Shown here: one piece after another, positions 45,220 through 55,181 of the stretch
How positions within the stretch are numbered: the stretch's first letter is position 1
How the letters are laid out: each line of letters starts with the position of its first letter
From: Nocardia rhamnosiphila NBRC 108938
GTDB lineage: Bacteria > Actinomycetota > Actinomycetes > Mycobacteriales > Mycobacteriaceae
Direction of reading: 5' to 3'
DNA: 64,000 nt
NCBI RefSeq assembly: GCF_000720425.1
Contig: NZ_JOAJ01000017.1
Coordinates: 28,491-92,490, forward strand
Translations under genes and position numbers: made by a program
Notes under the pieces: generated by a model
Told to the model about the DNA's origin: nothing
The model's database searches: none
Seen by the model: the letters and a program-made list of their open reading frames with translations, nothing else

Positions 45220-45327
45220 ATCCCGACCCTAATGGGCGCAGCCGGGCAAGGCCCATCCCCAGTCCGCGCATGGCCGCAGCGAGGCGGAGGTACGCCTGAT
45301 GGGCACGGGGTGGTCTGCCGCGTCCGG

Positions 45328-46470
45328 TCATGCCGAGCGTGACAACCGGTATCCGGTGCCGATCACCTCGGCGTAGTGGTTCATGAGTTCGGTGCAGATG
45401 GCGGGCCACGTGCGGTGCAGCACCGATTTGCGGGCCGCCCCGGCGAACCGTTCGCGCACCTGCGCATCCTGGAGCGCCGCGACGGTGCCGGGCAGCAGTT
45501 CGGTGAAATCCCGCACCGGGAGCAGATAGCCGTTGCGGCAGGGCGCGATCAGGTCACGCGGCCCGCCGGCGTCGGGACCGACGACCGGGACACCGGACGC
45601 CAGCGCTTCCTGCACGCCCTGACAGAACGTCTCGTGCTCACCCGGATGCACCATCACGTCCAGGCTCGCGTAGGCCCGGGCGAGCTCGTGGCCGCCGAGT
45701 TCGCCGGTGAAGATGGCGCCCGGCAGCAGACCGGCGAGTTTCTGCCGCTCCGGACCGTCGCCCACGATCACCAGCTGTACCGAGGGGTCGTGGGCCAGTA
45801 CCGAGAGCCGGTCCACATGCTTTTCCGGGGCCAGCCGGCCGACAAAACCGACCAGCAGTTTCCCGGTACCGCCGAGCCACCGCCCGCGCAGCTCTTCGCT
45901 ACGCGCGGCCGGGGTGAACCGCACCGTATCGACTCCGCGACCCCAGGTGTGCACCCGGGGGATCCCGTGCCGGGCCAGGTCCTCGACCGCCGCACTCGAC
46001 GGCGCCAGCGTCCGGACCGCGCCCTCGTGGATGCGCCGGGTCCAGCCCCAGGCGGCGCGGGCCGCCAGACCCAGCCCATAACTCTTCGCGAAACCCGCCA
46101 CATCGGTCTGGTACACCGCCACCGCGGGCAGGTCCAGCCGCAACGCCGCCGCCATCCCGCCCGCGCCGAGTAGGAACGGTGAGGCCAGATGCACCACATC
46201 GGGATCGAAATCGTCCAGTACGCCGACCATGCCCGGCTGCGGCAGGCCCACCGGCAGCGAACTGATCTTCGGCACCATCACCGCCGGGACCCGGTGGACC
46301 GGGAACCGCCCGTGGTGCCGGGGAGCGGGCGGCTGCCCGCGCAACGTATCGGGCGCGATGACGAGAGCGTCGTGCCCGTGCTGATGCAGATGATCCAGCA
46401 CTCGCAGTACCGAGTTCACGACGCCGTTCATATTCGGGAGAAACGACTCCGCAACGATGGCTACGCGCAC
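45328..46470 (-). CDS. mgtA: GDP-mannose-dependent glycosyltransferase (MgtA-like)
   Basis: 380 residues, GT-B glycosyltransferase family 4. GTG 46470 gives [20 protein letters not shown], the usual start. GlcDP-sugar features: [16 protein letters not shown] and [23 protein letters not shown] (with the E-x7-E pair). Its M. tuberculosis equivalent Rv0557 mannosylates a glucuronyl diacylglycerol or PIM-type acceptor. Starts 5 nt after the DUF3592 gene; followed by menG. Confidence 0.85.
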   Translation of the reverse strand: MRVAIVAESFLPNMNGVVNSVLRVLDHLHQHGHDALVIAPDTLRGQPPAPRHHGRFPVHRVPAVMVPKISSLPVGLPQPGMVGVLDDFDPDVVHLASPFLLGAGGMAAALRLDLPAVAVYQTDVAGFAKSYGLGLAARAAWGWTRRIHEGAVRTLAPSSAAVEDLARHGIPRVHTWGRGVDTVRFTPAARSEELRGRWLGGTGKLLVGFVGRLAPEKHVDRLSVLAHDPSVQLVIVGDGPERQKLAGLLPGAIFTGELGGHELARAYASLDVMVHPGEHETFCQGVQEALASGVPVVGPDAGGPRDLIAPCRNGYLLPVRDFTELLPGTVAALQDAQVRERFAGAARKSVLHRTWPAICTELMNHYAEVIGTGYRLSRSA

Positions 46471-46474
46471 TCGC

Positions 46475-47161
46475 TCAGTCTGCGCGGTCGCGGTCCCCCG
46501 GGACGCGTCGCCGATATGACGCCGGATCGAAGATCGGGCGAACACTCATCGAACCGGTCGCCGCCCGCATCAGCAGCCACAGTGTCGGCAGGGTGAGAGC
46601 CCAGGTCACGGCCAGTACCGACAGCGCCGGCAGCACCGCGACCCGCACATCGCGGCCCGCGACCCGGACCAGGTCGGGATCGGCGCGGCTGTATTCGACA
46701 TTGATCCGCTCGCCCGCGGTCAGGTTGGTCGGATAGAGCACGCCGACCTTCGGATTGTGGGTGACGCCGTCGGGGGTCACGTACATCACCGCCGAGCGCA
46801 GCCGGCCGGCGGACAGCACCTCGCCGGTGGTTTCGCCCTTGTCGGATTCGATCAGATAGTCGTTGCGCCAGGCGGCCAGAAACAGCAGCACCACCAGCAC
46901 ACTCACCGATAACGCGGTGATCACCACGCCGACGCACACCTTGCGCAGCCGTTCGGCCCGGGCGGATCGGACGGCCGGGTCCGGCGCGCGCACCGGTTCG
47001 ACAACGGGCTCCGGGTCCGCGACCGGCGGCGCGACCATCTCTGCCTGCTCGGGCACGCTGCCTCCTCCGGAATCGTTGGTGGCCGGGGCGGCTGTGCCGT
47101 CGCGCACACCGTCGCCCGGGTAACCGGGGTCGCGCGGTCCGCGGCGGCTGGTTTCCGGCAC
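46475..47161 (-). CDS. DUF3592 membrane protein (Rv0556-like)
   Basis: 228 residues: ~70 disordered N-terminal residues, a membrane helix ([20 protein letters not shown]), a small extracytoplasmic beta domain with [20 protein letters not shown] typical of DUF3592, then a second helix. Function unknown. Rv0556 precedes mgtA in the same way, and only 4 nt separate the genes, so co-transcription is likely. Confidence 0.75.
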   Translation of the reverse strand: MPETSRRGPRDPGYPGDGVRDGTAAPATNDSGGGSVPEQAEMVAPPVADPEPVVEPVRAPDPAVRSARAERLRKVCVGVVITALSVSVLVVLLFLAAWRNDYLIESDKGETTGEVLSAGRLRSAVMYVTPDGVTHNPKVGVLYPTNLTAGERINVEYSRADPDLVRVAGRDVRVAVLPALSVLAVTWALTLPTLWLLMRAATGSMSVRPIFDPASYRRRVPGDRDRAD

Positions 47162-47198
47162 CGCAACAGGCTAGCGGGGTCGGCTAGGGTGAGCGCTC

Positions 47199-47705
47199 AT
47201 GGCCCGAAAATTCGGCTTCACGCTGTCCTATCCGATCCCGGTGTCCGAACTGCACGCCGCGCTCACCGGAGAAGAAATGTGGCGAGACCGGTTCACCGGC
47301 GCCCCGACGGCCACCCTCGACCTGTCCCACCCCGGTGGCCCGGGCACCGCCCGTATCCAGATGAGCGAAACGGTCCGGCAGGACAAGATCCCCGGCATCG
47401 TGCGCAAGGTGCTCAAGAGCGAACTGGTCGTCACCCGTATCGACAATTGGCAGGCCCTCGACGGGTCCACCGCGGCGGGGACCTTCGAAGGCACCTCCTC
47501 GGCCATTCCCTCGGAGATGAAGGGCACCTACGAACTGCGCCCCACCGCAGAGGGCTCGGAGGTGGTGATCTCCGGTTCGGTGAAGGTCAAGGTTCCGCTG
47601 GTCGGCGGGGCCATCGAACCGCTCGCCGAGCAGTTGCAGCGCGGGGTCGCCGAGAGTGAACGCAAGTACATCGTCAAATGGTTCGAAGATCGCGCCGAGG
47701 CCTGA
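47199..47705 (+). CDS. DUF2505 protein
   Basis: 168 residues with a START/polyketide-cyclase-like fold that fits DUF2505 (FGFTLSYPIPVSELHAAL; GTYELRPTAEGSEVVISGSVKVKVPLVGG). Probably binds a hydrophobic ligand; function unknown. Divergent from the DUF3592 gene. Confidence 0.75.
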   Translation: MARKFGFTLSYPIPVSELHAALTGEEMWRDRFTGAPTATLDLSHPGGPGTARIQMSETVRQDKIPGIVRKVLKSELVVTRIDNWQALDGSTAAGTFEGTSSAIPSEMKGTYELRPTAEGSEVVISGSVKVKVPLVGGAIEPLAEQLQRGVAESERKYIVKWFEDRAEA

Positions 47706-47711
47706 CAGTCC

Positions 47712-47742
47712 TCCGGGGCCGCGCGGTACGCGCGGCCCCGGA
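47712..47742. terminator. Bidirectional terminator hairpin
   Basis: TCCGGGGCCGCGCG and CGCGCGGCCCCGGA form a perfect 14-bp stem with loop GTA between convergent genes. Confidence 0.65.
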
Positions 47743-47783
47743 CCTACATCGCAGTTCCGGCTCGGCGGGCCGGGCCGCCGGTT

Positions 47784-48257
47784 TCAGAGTTCGGCGCCGG
47801 TAGGGTCCGCCGCCGCCGCGGCGGCGGCCGTGGGATCGAACTCCTTCGACTCGACCAGCACCAGCCAGTTCCCCGAATTGTCGCGGAAAACCGCTTCCAC
47901 ACCGTAGGGCCGCTCCGACGGGGGCTGGACGAAATCGACACCCTTCGCGGTGAGTTCCGCATAGGCCCTACGACAGTCCTGAGTGCTCAGTCCCAGCGAG
48001 CCGTGGCTGCCGCCGGCCAGCGACCTGCTGATCGCGTCGGCGAGATTCTCGTCCAGGGGCGGTCCGGGCAGCATCAGGGTGACCTCGAGTTCCCGGTGGT
48101 CGGGGTGGGCGACGGTCACCCAGCGGAAACCGTTGTCTCCCATCTGGATATCGGCGGTCTCCACGAAGCCGAGGGTTTCGATGTACCAGTTCTTGGCCGC
48201 TGTCTGATCGGTCACGTACACGGTGACCAGGGAGATATTCGAAATGATCGGAGGCAT
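47784..48257 (-). CDS. VOC-family protein
   Basis: 157 residues. Two VOC modules: NISLVTVYVTDQTAAKNWYIETLGF and GVDFVQPPSERPYGVEAVFRDNSGNW. Ala-rich C-terminal tail. Sits 9 nt after an AraC-type regulator on the same strand, a pairing often seen with VOC proteins of unknown substrate. Confidence 0.75.
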   Translation of the reverse strand: MPPIISNISLVTVYVTDQTAAKNWYIETLGFVETADIQMGDNGFRWVTVAHPDHRELEVTLMLPGPPLDENLADAISRSLAGGSHGSLGLSTQDCRRAYAELTAKGVDFVQPPSERPYGVEAVFRDNSGNWLVLVESKEFDPTAAAAAAADPTGAEL

Positions 48258-48266
48258 GGTCCGAGA

Positions 48267-48719
48267 CTATGGGCGGACCGGGCCGCCGGGCTTCTCCGAA
48301 ATTGCGGTATCGCGGCGGCGATCGGACAACCCGTGCATGAAGATGTAGCAGCCCGGGATCCGGGGCGCGCCGTCGGCGAATTTCGCCTGGTATGCCGAAG
48401 GTGAAACACCCACCAGTTCGGTGAATTTCCGGGAGAACGAACCCAGACTGCTGTATCCGACGAGCAGGCAGACCTCGGTCACCGTGGTGTTGGTGGCACG
48501 CAGCAGATCCTGCGCCCGCTCGATCCGGCGCTCGGCCAGGTACACCGCGGGTGTCCTGCCGTAGGTGGCCGCGAAACAGCGCAGGAAATGGTATTTCGAT
48601 ACGCCGGCGGCCGCGGCCATACCGTCGAGGTCCAGCGGCCGGGCGTACTCGCGGTCGACGAGATCACGGGCCCGCCGCAGATGCGGGAGCAGATCCCGCG
48701 GTACCGGCCGCACCACCAC
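48267..48719 (-). CDS. AraC-family DNA-binding protein
   Basis: 150 residues consisting mainly of the double helix-turn-helix: LDLDGMAAAAGVSKYHFLRCFAATYG and VTEVCLLVGYSSLGSFSRKFTELVG. No sensor domain is attached, so control may come through the co-transcribed VOC protein or expression level. Confidence 0.82.
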   Translation of the reverse strand: MVVRPVPRDLLPHLRRARDLVDREYARPLDLDGMAAAAGVSKYHFLRCFAATYGRTPAVYLAERRIERAQDLLRATNTTVTEVCLLVGYSSLGSFSRKFTELVGVSPSAYQAKFADGAPRIPGCYIFMHGLSDRRRDTAISEKPGGPVRP

Positions 48720-48725
48720 GGCGTC

Positions 48726-49997
48726 CTAACAGAAGGGCGCGAGGTCGTCGAACCGCATCGACGCCCGGCCCGCCGTGCGCCATGCGCGGGCGGTGAGGTC
48801 CACGTCCTCGTCGGTGACCAGATTGCCCATCACCCGGACCGCGGTGCGCTGCAGGAATTTCGAACGCATCACCGGTGGGCCGCCGATCGGGACCATCCGC
48901 GGGTGGGTGGCCAGCCCGGCGATCCGCCGCGCCACCGAATAGGTGCGGCCGTATTTCGCGCGCAGCAGTTCCGGCCACACCCGGGTGAGGTCGGGCTCGT
49001 CGAGCAGGTCGGCGAGCATATGCCCGCCCTCCAGGCCGTAGTCGATTCCTTCACCGTTCAGCGGGTTCACACAGCCGGCGGCATCGCCGAGCAGCGCCCA
49101 GTTGCGGCCCGCGATACCGGAGACCGCGCCACCCATCGGCAGCAGCGCCGAGGAGACCGCGCGCACCGAACCGCTCAGTTCCCATTCGTCGCGTCGCAGC
49201 TTCGTGTAGTGCTCGAGCAGTGGTTTCAACGCGATATGTGAGGGCCTGCGTTCGGTGGCCAGCGAGCCGACACCGATATTCACCTCGCCGTTGGCCAGCG
49301 GGAAGACCCAGCCGTAGCCGGGTACCAGCTCGTTTTCCGCATTGCGCAACTCCAGATGCGAGGTGATCCACTGATCGTCGCTGCGGCCGGAGGAGATATA
49401 GGCGCGCGCCGCCACCCCGTAGGCGTAGCGGCGATGCCAGGTGCGGCCGAGCAGTTTGCCGACCGGGGACCGCACCCCGTCGGCGACGATCAGGGTGCGG
49501 CAGCCGATCTCGTGCGAAGCCGTCCCCACCCGCACGGTCACCCCGGTCACCCGGTCGCCGTCGCGCGCCACCGCCACGACCTTCGCGCCGTCGCGCATCC
49601 GCGCCCCGGATTTCACCGCGGTATCGCGCAGTTTGTCGTCCAGTTCGGTGCGCGGGATCGCACTGCCGTAGGTGGGGAACGAACCACCCGGCCACGGCAG
49701 CAGCGCCTCGGCGCCGAAACCGGTCATCCGCAGACCGTGGTTGACGGTGTGCGCCCGCACCCATTCGCCCAGCCCGAGATGCTCGAGTTCCGCGGTGGCA
49801 CGCGGGGTCAGGCCGTCACCGCAGGTCTTGTCCCGGGGGAAGGTCGCGGAATCCACCAGCAGCACATCGCGACCCGCGCGCGCGGCCCACGCCGCGGCCG
49901 CCGAACCCGCGGGACCCGCGCCCACCACCAGCACCTCGACGTGTGCGGGCAGCGCGTCCCGGTCGGCTTCGGAAGGTGTGGCTTCGGGTGCACCCAT
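48726..49997 (-). CDS. menJ: Menaquinone reductase MenJ (geranylgeranyl reductase family)
   Basis: 423 residues. FAD-binding GAGPAGSAAAAWAARAG near residue 26 and CGDGLTPRATAEL typical of the geranylgeranyl reductase family; second FAD motif LLGDAAGCVNPLNGEGIDYGLEGG. MenJ (Rv0561c) saturates an isoprene unit of menaquinone. ATG 49997 gives an N-terminus close to the family. Divergent from the polyprenyl synthase, as in M. tuberculosis. Confidence 0.9.
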   Translation of the reverse strand: MGAPEATPSEADRDALPAHVEVLVVGAGPAGSAAAAWAARAGRDVLLVDSATFPRDKTCGDGLTPRATAELEHLGLGEWVRAHTVNHGLRMTGFGAEALLPWPGGSFPTYGSAIPRTELDDKLRDTAVKSGARMRDGAKVVAVARDGDRVTGVTVRVGTASHEIGCRTLIVADGVRSPVGKLLGRTWHRRYAYGVAARAYISSGRSDDQWITSHLELRNAENELVPGYGWVFPLANGEVNIGVGSLATERRPSHIALKPLLEHYTKLRRDEWELSGSVRAVSSALLPMGGAVSGIAGRNWALLGDAAGCVNPLNGEGIDYGLEGGHMLADLLDEPDLTRVWPELLRAKYGRTYSVARRIAGLATHPRMVPIGGPPVMRSKFLQRTAVRVMGNLVTDEDVDLTARAWRTAGRASMRFDDLAPFC

Positions 49998-50057
49998 GCG
50001 GTCAATAGTTACAGGCCGTCGGTAGTGATGTCGATGGCGGTACGGTGCAGGGTGACG

Positions 50058-50085
50058 GTGTTCATGGGCGTTCCGACGTGAACAC
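50058..50085. promoter_or_regulatory. Inverted repeat between menJ and grcC1
   Basis: GTGTTCA and TGAACAC are spaced by 14 nt in the shared promoter region. Could be a regulator site for either gene; identity unknown. Confidence 0.35.
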
Positions 50086-50130
50086 GCTAGGTTCATCACC
50101 GTGGGGTCGGACGCGTCCTTGGGAGAAGGT

Positions 50131-51153
50131 ATGAGCACATCTGCTGTGAGCGAAGCCGGCACGGTGGTGGCGGGGGTGGACCTCGGGGACCCCGCGCTCG
50201 CCGAGACCGTACGCAACGGCCTCGAGGAAGTCGAGAAACTGCTGGTCGAGGAGCTGTCCTCCGGAGCGGCCTTCCTCCAGGAGGCCGCGCTGCACCTCGC
50301 CAAGGCCGGCGGAAAACGATTCCGGCCGCTGTTCACCATTCTCACCGGCCAGTTGGGCCCCCGCCCCGGTGATCCGGACCTGGTCACCGCGGGCACCGTG
50401 GTCGAACTCGTCCATCTGGCCACGCTCTACCACGACGACGTCATGGACGAGGCCACCATGCGCCGCGGCGCGACGAGCGTGAACTCCCGCTGGGGCAACA
50501 GTGTGGCCATCCTCGCCGGGGACTATCTGTTCGCGCACGCCTCACGGCTGACCTCCACCCTGGGCCCCGATGCCGTCCGCATCATCGCGGAAACCTTCGC
50601 CGAACTGGTCACCGGCCAGATGCGCGAAACCATGGGCGCCCGCGAAGAGAGCGACCCCGTGGCCCACTATCTGCGCGTGGTCTGGGAGAAAACCGGTTCG
50701 CTGATCGCGGCCTCCGGCCGTTTCGGCGGGACCTTCTCCGGCGCGGACAGCGACCATGTGGAACGCCTCGCCCGCCTCGGCGACGCCGTCGGCACCGCCT
50801 TCCAGATCTCCGACGACATCATCGATATCTCCTCGGAGTCGGCTCAGTCCGGCAAAACCCCGGGCACCGACCTGCGCGAGGGTGTCCACACCCTCCCCGT
50901 CCTCTACGCGCTGCGCGACGAAGGCCCCGACGGCGACCGCCTCCGGACCCTGTTGGCAAAACCCTTGGAATCGGATGCCGAGGTGGCCGAGGCACTGGAC
51001 CTGCTCGGCCGTTCGCCGGGTATGACCCGGGCGAAGGAGAAGCTGCGCGAATACGCCGATATCGCCCACGCGGAGCTGAAGGCCCTCCCGGCGGGCCCCG
51101 CCAACGACGCCCTGGTGCAGTTGGTCCAGTACACCATCGAACGGGTCGGCTGA
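50131..51153 (+). CDS. grcC1: Polyprenyl diphosphate synthase (GrcC1-like)
   Basis: 340 residues, all-alpha trans-prenyltransferase. First Asp motif HDDVMDE near residue 101 and second DDIIDI near 229; GGKRFRP and GQMRET also present. Makes the all-trans chain used by MenA. ATG 50131 with GGAGAAGG upstream; GTG 50101 is a less likely start. Equivalent to Rv0562, divergent from menJ. Confidence 0.9.
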   Translation: MSTSAVSEAGTVVAGVDLGDPALAETVRNGLEEVEKLLVEELSSGAAFLQEAALHLAKAGGKRFRPLFTILTGQLGPRPGDPDLVTAGTVVELVHLATLYHDDVMDEATMRRGATSVNSRWGNSVAILAGDYLFAHASRLTSTLGPDAVRIIAETFAELVTGQMRETMGAREESDPVAHYLRVVWEKTGSLIAASGRFGGTFSGADSDHVERLARLGDAVGTAFQISDDIIDISSESAQSGKTPGTDLREGVHTLPVLYALRDEGPDGDRLRTLLAKPLESDAEVAEALDLLGRSPGMTRAKEKLREYADIAHAELKALPAGPANDALVQLVQYTIERVG

Positions 51154-51185
51154 GTATTCGGCGCCTGGCGCGGGAATGGGGCGGT

Positions 51186-51407
51186 CCGGGCCGGATGCCG
51201 ACTCGACCACCCGCCGGCCTCGCGTCTGATCGCTTTCCCGAACAGGAGCACCCGCTCGGTGCCGAGTCTTACGAGGCCCTGAAAGGGTCGAGGCCCGTCC
51301 CGCCGTTCAGGCCTCGAAAGCGCATGAGCCGAAGGCTCGAGTCCCGAGGCCTGAACGGCGGGACCTTCGGGGGCTCGACCTCGCGGCGCCGAAGGCGCCG
51401 CCAATAA
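51186..51407 (-). repeat. Structured dispersed repeat family 1, copy C
   Basis: About 222 bp on the minus strand, aligning end to end with A1 (8361-8580). Inner stem arms 51298-51316 and 51345-51363 pair at 19/19; the outer stem is shorter (GGTCGAG with CTCGACC). Tip GAGCC-TTC-GGCTC as in copy B. It occupies most of the 356-nt gap between grcC1 and htpX; the remaining ~100 nt is the htpX promoter region. Confidence 0.8.
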
Positions 51408-51509
51408 ACCCAGCACAGGAACTTCGGGGTGCCTGAGCTCGTTGTCCTCCTGTAGCGGTTCTGGCCGAAATTCGCGCGTCCGGTCGCGCGCCACGTATAC
51501 AGGAGTGCT

Positions 51510-52379
51510 ATGCACGGGCACGGGTTTGCGAATGGGATGAAAACGTTCGGGCTCATGGTCGGGCTCTCCGCGCTGATAGTCCTGGCGGGGGCAGCGTTCC
51601 GGAACACGACCATTCTGGTCGTCGCGGTTCTTCTCGCCGTGGCGATGAACGGTTACGCGTATTTCAACAGCGATAAGCTCGCGCTGAAGGCCATGCGGGC
51701 GCAGCCGGTGAGTGAGATCGAGGCGCCGGCCATCTACGGGATCGTCCGTGAGCTGGCGACCACCGCCCGGCAACCCATGCCCCGGCTGTACATAAGTCCC
51801 ACGAATGCCCCGAACGCGTTCGCCACCGGACGTAATCCGCGGCATGCGGCGGTCTGCTGCACCAGCGGTATTCTGCAAATTCTGGACGAGCGCGAATTAC
51901 GGGCCGTGCTGGGTCACGAACTTTCCCATGTCTACAACCGGGATATCTTGATCTCTTCGGTTGCGGGGGCCATGGCCGCGGTGATTTCCGGGCTGGCGAA
52001 TTTCGCGTATTTCGCGGCGGCGTTCGGCGGGAATCGGGGTGGTTCCGGGCCGAATATTTTCGGTGTACTGCTGGTTTCCCTGCTGGGCCCGATCGCCGCG
52101 GGATTGATCAAACTGGCGGTGTCGCGGTCGCGGGAGTACCAGGCCGACGAGTCGGGTGCCGAGCTGACCGGTGATCCGCTGGCGCTGGCGTCGGCGTTGC
52201 GCAAATTGGAGCTCGGGGTGCAGGCGGCGCCGTTGCCGCCCGAACCCCGGCTGACCGCGCAGTCGCATCTGATGATCGCCAATCCGTTCCGCGCCGGCGA
52301 TCGGATGGCCCGGTTGTTCTCGACACATCCGCCGATGGCGGAGCGGATCGCGCGACTGGAACAGATGGCCGGACGCTGA
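51510..52379 (+). CDS. htpX: HtpX-like membrane zinc metalloprotease
   Basis: 289 residues, M48 family. Two N-terminal helices, zinc site [10 protein letters not shown] (H136 and H140) with the third ligand Glu in [12 protein letters not shown], and two further helices between. Degrades misfolded membrane proteins in other bacteria. Equivalent to Rv0563; all active-site residues present. Convergent with yajQ. Confidence 0.92.
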   Translation: MHGHGFANGMKTFGLMVGLSALIVLAGAAFRNTTILVVAVLLAVAMNGYAYFNSDKLALKAMRAQPVSEIEAPAIYGIVRELATTARQPMPRLYISPTNAPNAFATGRNPRHAAVCCTSGILQILDERELRAVLGHELSHVYNRDILISSVAGAMAAVISGLANFAYFAAAFGGNRGGSGPNIFGVLLVSLLGPIAAGLIKLAVSRSREYQADESGAELTGDPLALASALRKLELGVQAAPLPPEPRLTAQSHLMIANPFRAGDRMARLFSTHPPMAERIARLEQMAGR

Positions 52380-52406
52380 GGGTTCGGGTCGGCGATTCGC
52401 CGCCGG

Positions 52407-52898
52407 CTACCGGTAGTTCACGAACTGCAGGGCAATCCCGAAATCGTCGCCTTTGAGCAGCGCGATAACGGCTTGCAGGTCGTCGCGTTTCTTGCTGGTG
52501 ACGCGTAATTCTTCGCCCTGAATCTGCGCTTTGACGCCCTTGGGGCCTTCGTCGCGAATTTTCTTGGAGATCTTCTTGGCGTGTTCGGAGTCGATGCCCT
52601 GGACCAGGGTCCCGGTGATCTTGTAGGTCTTGCCGGATGCGACCGGTTCGCCGGCATCGAAGGCCTTGAGCGAGATATCGCGGCGGATGAGCTTTTCCTT
52701 GAACACCTCGAGCGCGGCCTTCACCCGCTCCTCCGAATCCGCGGTGAGTACCACTTTGTCCTCGCCGGACCATTCGATTCCCGCGCCGGTGCCCCGGAAG
52801 TCGTAGCGGGTGTTCATTTCCTTCTCCGCCTGGTGCAGGGCGTTGTCGACCTCCTGCCGCTCGACCTTGCTGACGATGTCGAATGATGAATCGGCCAC
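52407..52898 (-). CDS. YajQ-family nucleotide-binding protein
   Basis: 163 residues, two ferredoxin-like domains: [20 protein letters not shown] and [14 protein letters not shown] at the N-terminus, [19 protein letters not shown] at the C-terminus. Some family members bind cyclic di-GMP; others are called nucleotide-binding. Equivalent to Rv0566c. Confidence 0.88.
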   Translation of the reverse strand: MADSSFDIVSKVERQEVDNALHQAEKEMNTRYDFRGTGAGIEWSGEDKVVLTADSEERVKAALEVFKEKLIRRDISLKAFDAGEPVASGKTYKITGTLVQGIDSEHAKKISKKIRDEGPKGVKAQIQGEELRVTSKKRDDLQAVIALLKGDDFGIALQFVNYR

Positions 52899-53016
52899 AC
52901 TGCGCTCCTGTTCACTGTTGGATCACCCTGGGTGCTTACGCAAGCTACCTGGTCGCTGCGGCGACGCTGTGCGGCCATGGCGATCGTGGGCAGTTCCGGG
53001 CATCTGGCCAGCCGGT

Positions 53017-53047
53017 TTGCATTCGGGGTGCGGGTTCGTTGTATCCT
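53017..53047 (+). promoter_or_regulatory. Candidate tRNA-Tyr promoter
   Basis: TTGCAT (53017-53022) and TATCCT (53042-53047), 19 bp apart, about 49 nt before the tRNA. Spacing is slightly long. Confidence 0.35.
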
Positions 53048-53095
53048 GCTCAGCGCACTGGGAAAGTGATCGTCGAGATCGAGAGTGCGGTACGA

Positions 53096-53181
53096 GGCAG
53101 GTTGCCCGAGCGGCCAATGGGAGCAGACTGTAAATCTGTCGGTGAAAGCCTACGTAGGTTCGAATCCTACACCTGCCACCA
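53096..53181 (+). tRNA. tRNA-Tyr (anticodon GTA)
   Basis: Acceptor stem GGCAGGT/ACCTGCC, class II long variable arm, anticodon GTA at 53130-53132, T-loop TTCGAATC, and an encoded CCA at 53179-53181. Confidence 0.95.
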
Positions 53182-53182
53182 G

Positions 53183-53216
53183 GAAACCCCCGCCGGTGAA
53201 CACCGGTGGGGGTTTT
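53183..53216 (+). terminator. Intrinsic terminator after tRNA-Tyr
   Basis: CCCCC.CCGGTG pairs with CACCGG.GGGGG (one G-T) around AA, followed by TTTTCTTC: a textbook terminator. Confidence 0.8.
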
Positions 53217-53377
53217 CTTCGTCCGAGGTCGTCCGGGCCCCGGCGAAAGCCGGACCGTTCGCCAGAAAATAGGCTCTGACCACCCGGTTTGGTGCTCTCG
53301 GTGGTCAGTGTGTACTCTCGTTCAAGTCTTCGAGGCAACGGGTAGGACTTCGTCGGTTCCCGCTGCCGAGAGGTCGT

Positions 53378-53450
53378 GCCCCCTTAGCTCAGTCGGCAGA
53401 GCGTTTCCATGGTAAGGAAAAGGTCAACGGTTCGATTCCGTTAGGGGGCT
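53378..53450 (+). tRNA. tRNA-Thr (anticodon GGT)
   Basis: Acceptor GCCCCCT/AGGGGGC, D-arm GCTCAGTCGGCAGAGC, anticodon loop ATGGTAA, T-arm ACGGTTCGATTCCGT. CCA not encoded. First of the Thr-Met-rpmG order known from mycobacteria. Confidence 0.95.
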
Positions 53451-53520
53451 CGCCGGATTGCCGGTGGTGTCCCGACTCGGCACTCCAAGCCGCGGCGTCG
53501 CCGTCGCAGATGGCGTATAA

Positions 53521-53593
53521 GGCGGTGTAGCTCAGGCGGTAGAGCAAACGACTCATAATCGTTGTGTCGCCGGTTCGAGTCCGGCCATCGCTA
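53521..53593 (+). tRNA. tRNA-Met (anticodon CAT)
   Basis: Acceptor GGCGGTG/CATCGCT with a G-T closing pair, anticodon loop CTCATAA, T-arm GCCGGTTCGAGTCCGGC. The AGCTCAGG D-arm and first pair fit the elongator rather than the initiator. Confidence 0.92.
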
Positions 53594-53637
53594 CCCATAC
53601 TGATTGACCCTCTGGTTGACCGGAAAGAAGGCATATC

Positions 53638-53808
53638 GTGGCCGCGAAGTCCACCGATGTCCGGCCAAAGATCACCTTGGCCTGCGAGCAGTGCAAGCAT
53701 CGCAACTACATCACCAAGAAGAACCGGCGCAACGACCCGGACCGGCTGGAGCTGAAGAAGTTCTGCCCGAACTGCGGCACGCACCGGGCGCATCGCGAAT
53801 CTCGCTGA
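53638..53808 (+). CDS. rpmG: 50S ribosomal protein L33, zinc-type
   Basis: 56 residues from GTG 53638 (AAAGAAGG upstream). Both CxxC pairs of the zinc-binding (C+) form are present: CEQC and CPNC. Position between tRNA-Met and hadA matches rpmG2 of M. tuberculosis. From 53809 to 54122 there is no gene; this holds the hadAB promoter region. Confidence 0.93.
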
Positions 53809-54122
53809 TCCTCGCCTGACGCCGCTGCGGTAGCAGCGGGTCCCGAGCTCCGCGCGCCGTTTCGGCGTGTCGGATGTTCAAGGCACCACGGTGGTAGGTT
53901 CTCGCCGGATCCCGGTCCGGCGACCGGGGTGCTGCGGGGTTCGTACCTACTCGCCGGCGGGGTCCTGGTCCTCGAACCACCGACATCGCGGCCGATCGCC
54001 GGCCGTGGTGATGATCAGGCGGCTGCTCGGCCCTTTCGGTCACGCCGACTTCTATCTACGGGCCCGACGCCCAGCCGCCGTGCAGACTCCGTGCTGCGGG
54101 GTCAGATAGGTACAGTCCTCCC

Positions 54123-55181
54123 GTGACAATCAACACCGGTACAGACGAAGCGGTCGCGACGGATACGGATCTCGATCCTGCCGCCCATGCGGCCGCCATG
54201 GTCGGTCACCACTATCGTGTCGACGACTATTACGAGGTCGGCCGCGAGAAGGTGCGCGAATACGCGCGCGCCGTACAGGACGGCCACCCCGCGCACTGGG
54301 ACGAAGATGTCGCCCTGGAATTCGGCTACGACGGCCTGGTCGCCCCGCTCACCTTCATCTCCCTCGTCGGGATCCTGGCACAGCGCAAGCTGTTCGAGAC
54401 GGTCGTCACCGGTTACGACCTGAGCCAGATCATGCAGACCGACCAGATCCTGGAATTCCACCGCCCGATCGTGGTCGGCGACCAGTTGATCTGCGATGTG
54501 CACCTGCACTCCTTCCGGCAGGCGTTCGGCGGCGACATCATCGTCACCAAGAACATCGTCACCGACCAGCACAACGAGCTCGTGCTCACCACCTACACGA
54601 CGCTGGTCGGCCGCAGCGGCGGCGATATCGATCCGAACCTCAACGAGGCCGTCCGCAAGGTGCTCATGCACGGGATGGACGCCGCGGTCCCCGATCACAC
54701 CCCGCGCACCCGGCACGTCGTTCCGGCGCCGGCCGTCGGCGAGGTGGTGCCGACCCGGTTCGCCCGCCCGTTCGACGACGTGTCCGTCGGTGACGAACTG
54801 CCTGCCCGGACCGTCCAGCTGACCCGCGGTGACCTGGTGAACTACGCCGGCGTCTCCGGCGACGCGAACCCCATCCACTGGAGCGACGAGGTCGTCAAAC
54901 TGGTGGATCTCGACACCTGCGTCGCACACGGCATGCTCTCCATGGGTCTGGGTGGCGGTTTCGTCACGTCCTGGCTGGGTGATCCCGGTGCGGTCGCGGA
55001 GTACAACGTCCGGTTCACCAGCCCGGTGTTCGTGAGCGCCACCGAACCGGCCGAGGTCGAGTTCACCGGCAAGGTCAAGTCCATGGACCCGGAAACGAGG
55101 ACCGCCGTGATCGCCATCGTGGCGAAATCCGGAGGCCGCAAGATTTTCGGCCGGGCCACCGCAACGGTCCGGTTGTCCTGA
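54123..55181 (+). CDS. hadAB: Fused (3R)-hydroxyacyl-ACP dehydratase HadA-HadB
   Basis: 352 residues, a head-to-tail fusion. Residues ~20-170 are HadA-like (YEVGREKVREYARAV; EFGYDGLVAPLTF) and act in substrate binding. Residues ~200-352 are HadB-like with the hydratase-2 motif YAGVSGDANPIHWSD (catalytic Asp and His). Works in the FAS-II cycle that elongates mycolic acid precursors. In M. tuberculosis hadA, hadB and hadC are separate genes here; no hadC is present before tRNA-Trp. GTG 54123 lies close behind TAGGTACAGT, so the mRNA may be nearly leaderless. Confidence 0.92.
   Translation: MTINTGTDEAVATDTDLDPAAHAAAMVGHHYRVDDYYEVGREKVREYARAVQDGHPAHWDEDVALEFGYDGLVAPLTFISLVGILAQRKLFETVVTGYDLSQIMQTDQILEFHRPIVVGDQLICDVHLHSFRQAFGGDIIVTKNIVTDQHNELVLTTYTTLVGRSGGDIDPNLNEAVRKVLMHGMDAAVPDHTPRTRHVVPAPAVGEVVPTRFARPFDDVSVGDELPARTVQLTRGDLVNYAGVSGDANPIHWSDEVVKLVDLDTCVAHGMLSMGLGGGFVTSWLGDPGAVAEYNVRFTSPVFVSATEPAEVEFTGKVKSMDPETRTAVIAIVAKSGGRKIFGRATATVRLS

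Noticed and set aside
51195-51407. 70-residue frame after grcC1
   Set aside because: It lies wholly inside repeat copy C on the strand opposite the repeat orientation and its peptide only mirrors the repeat.
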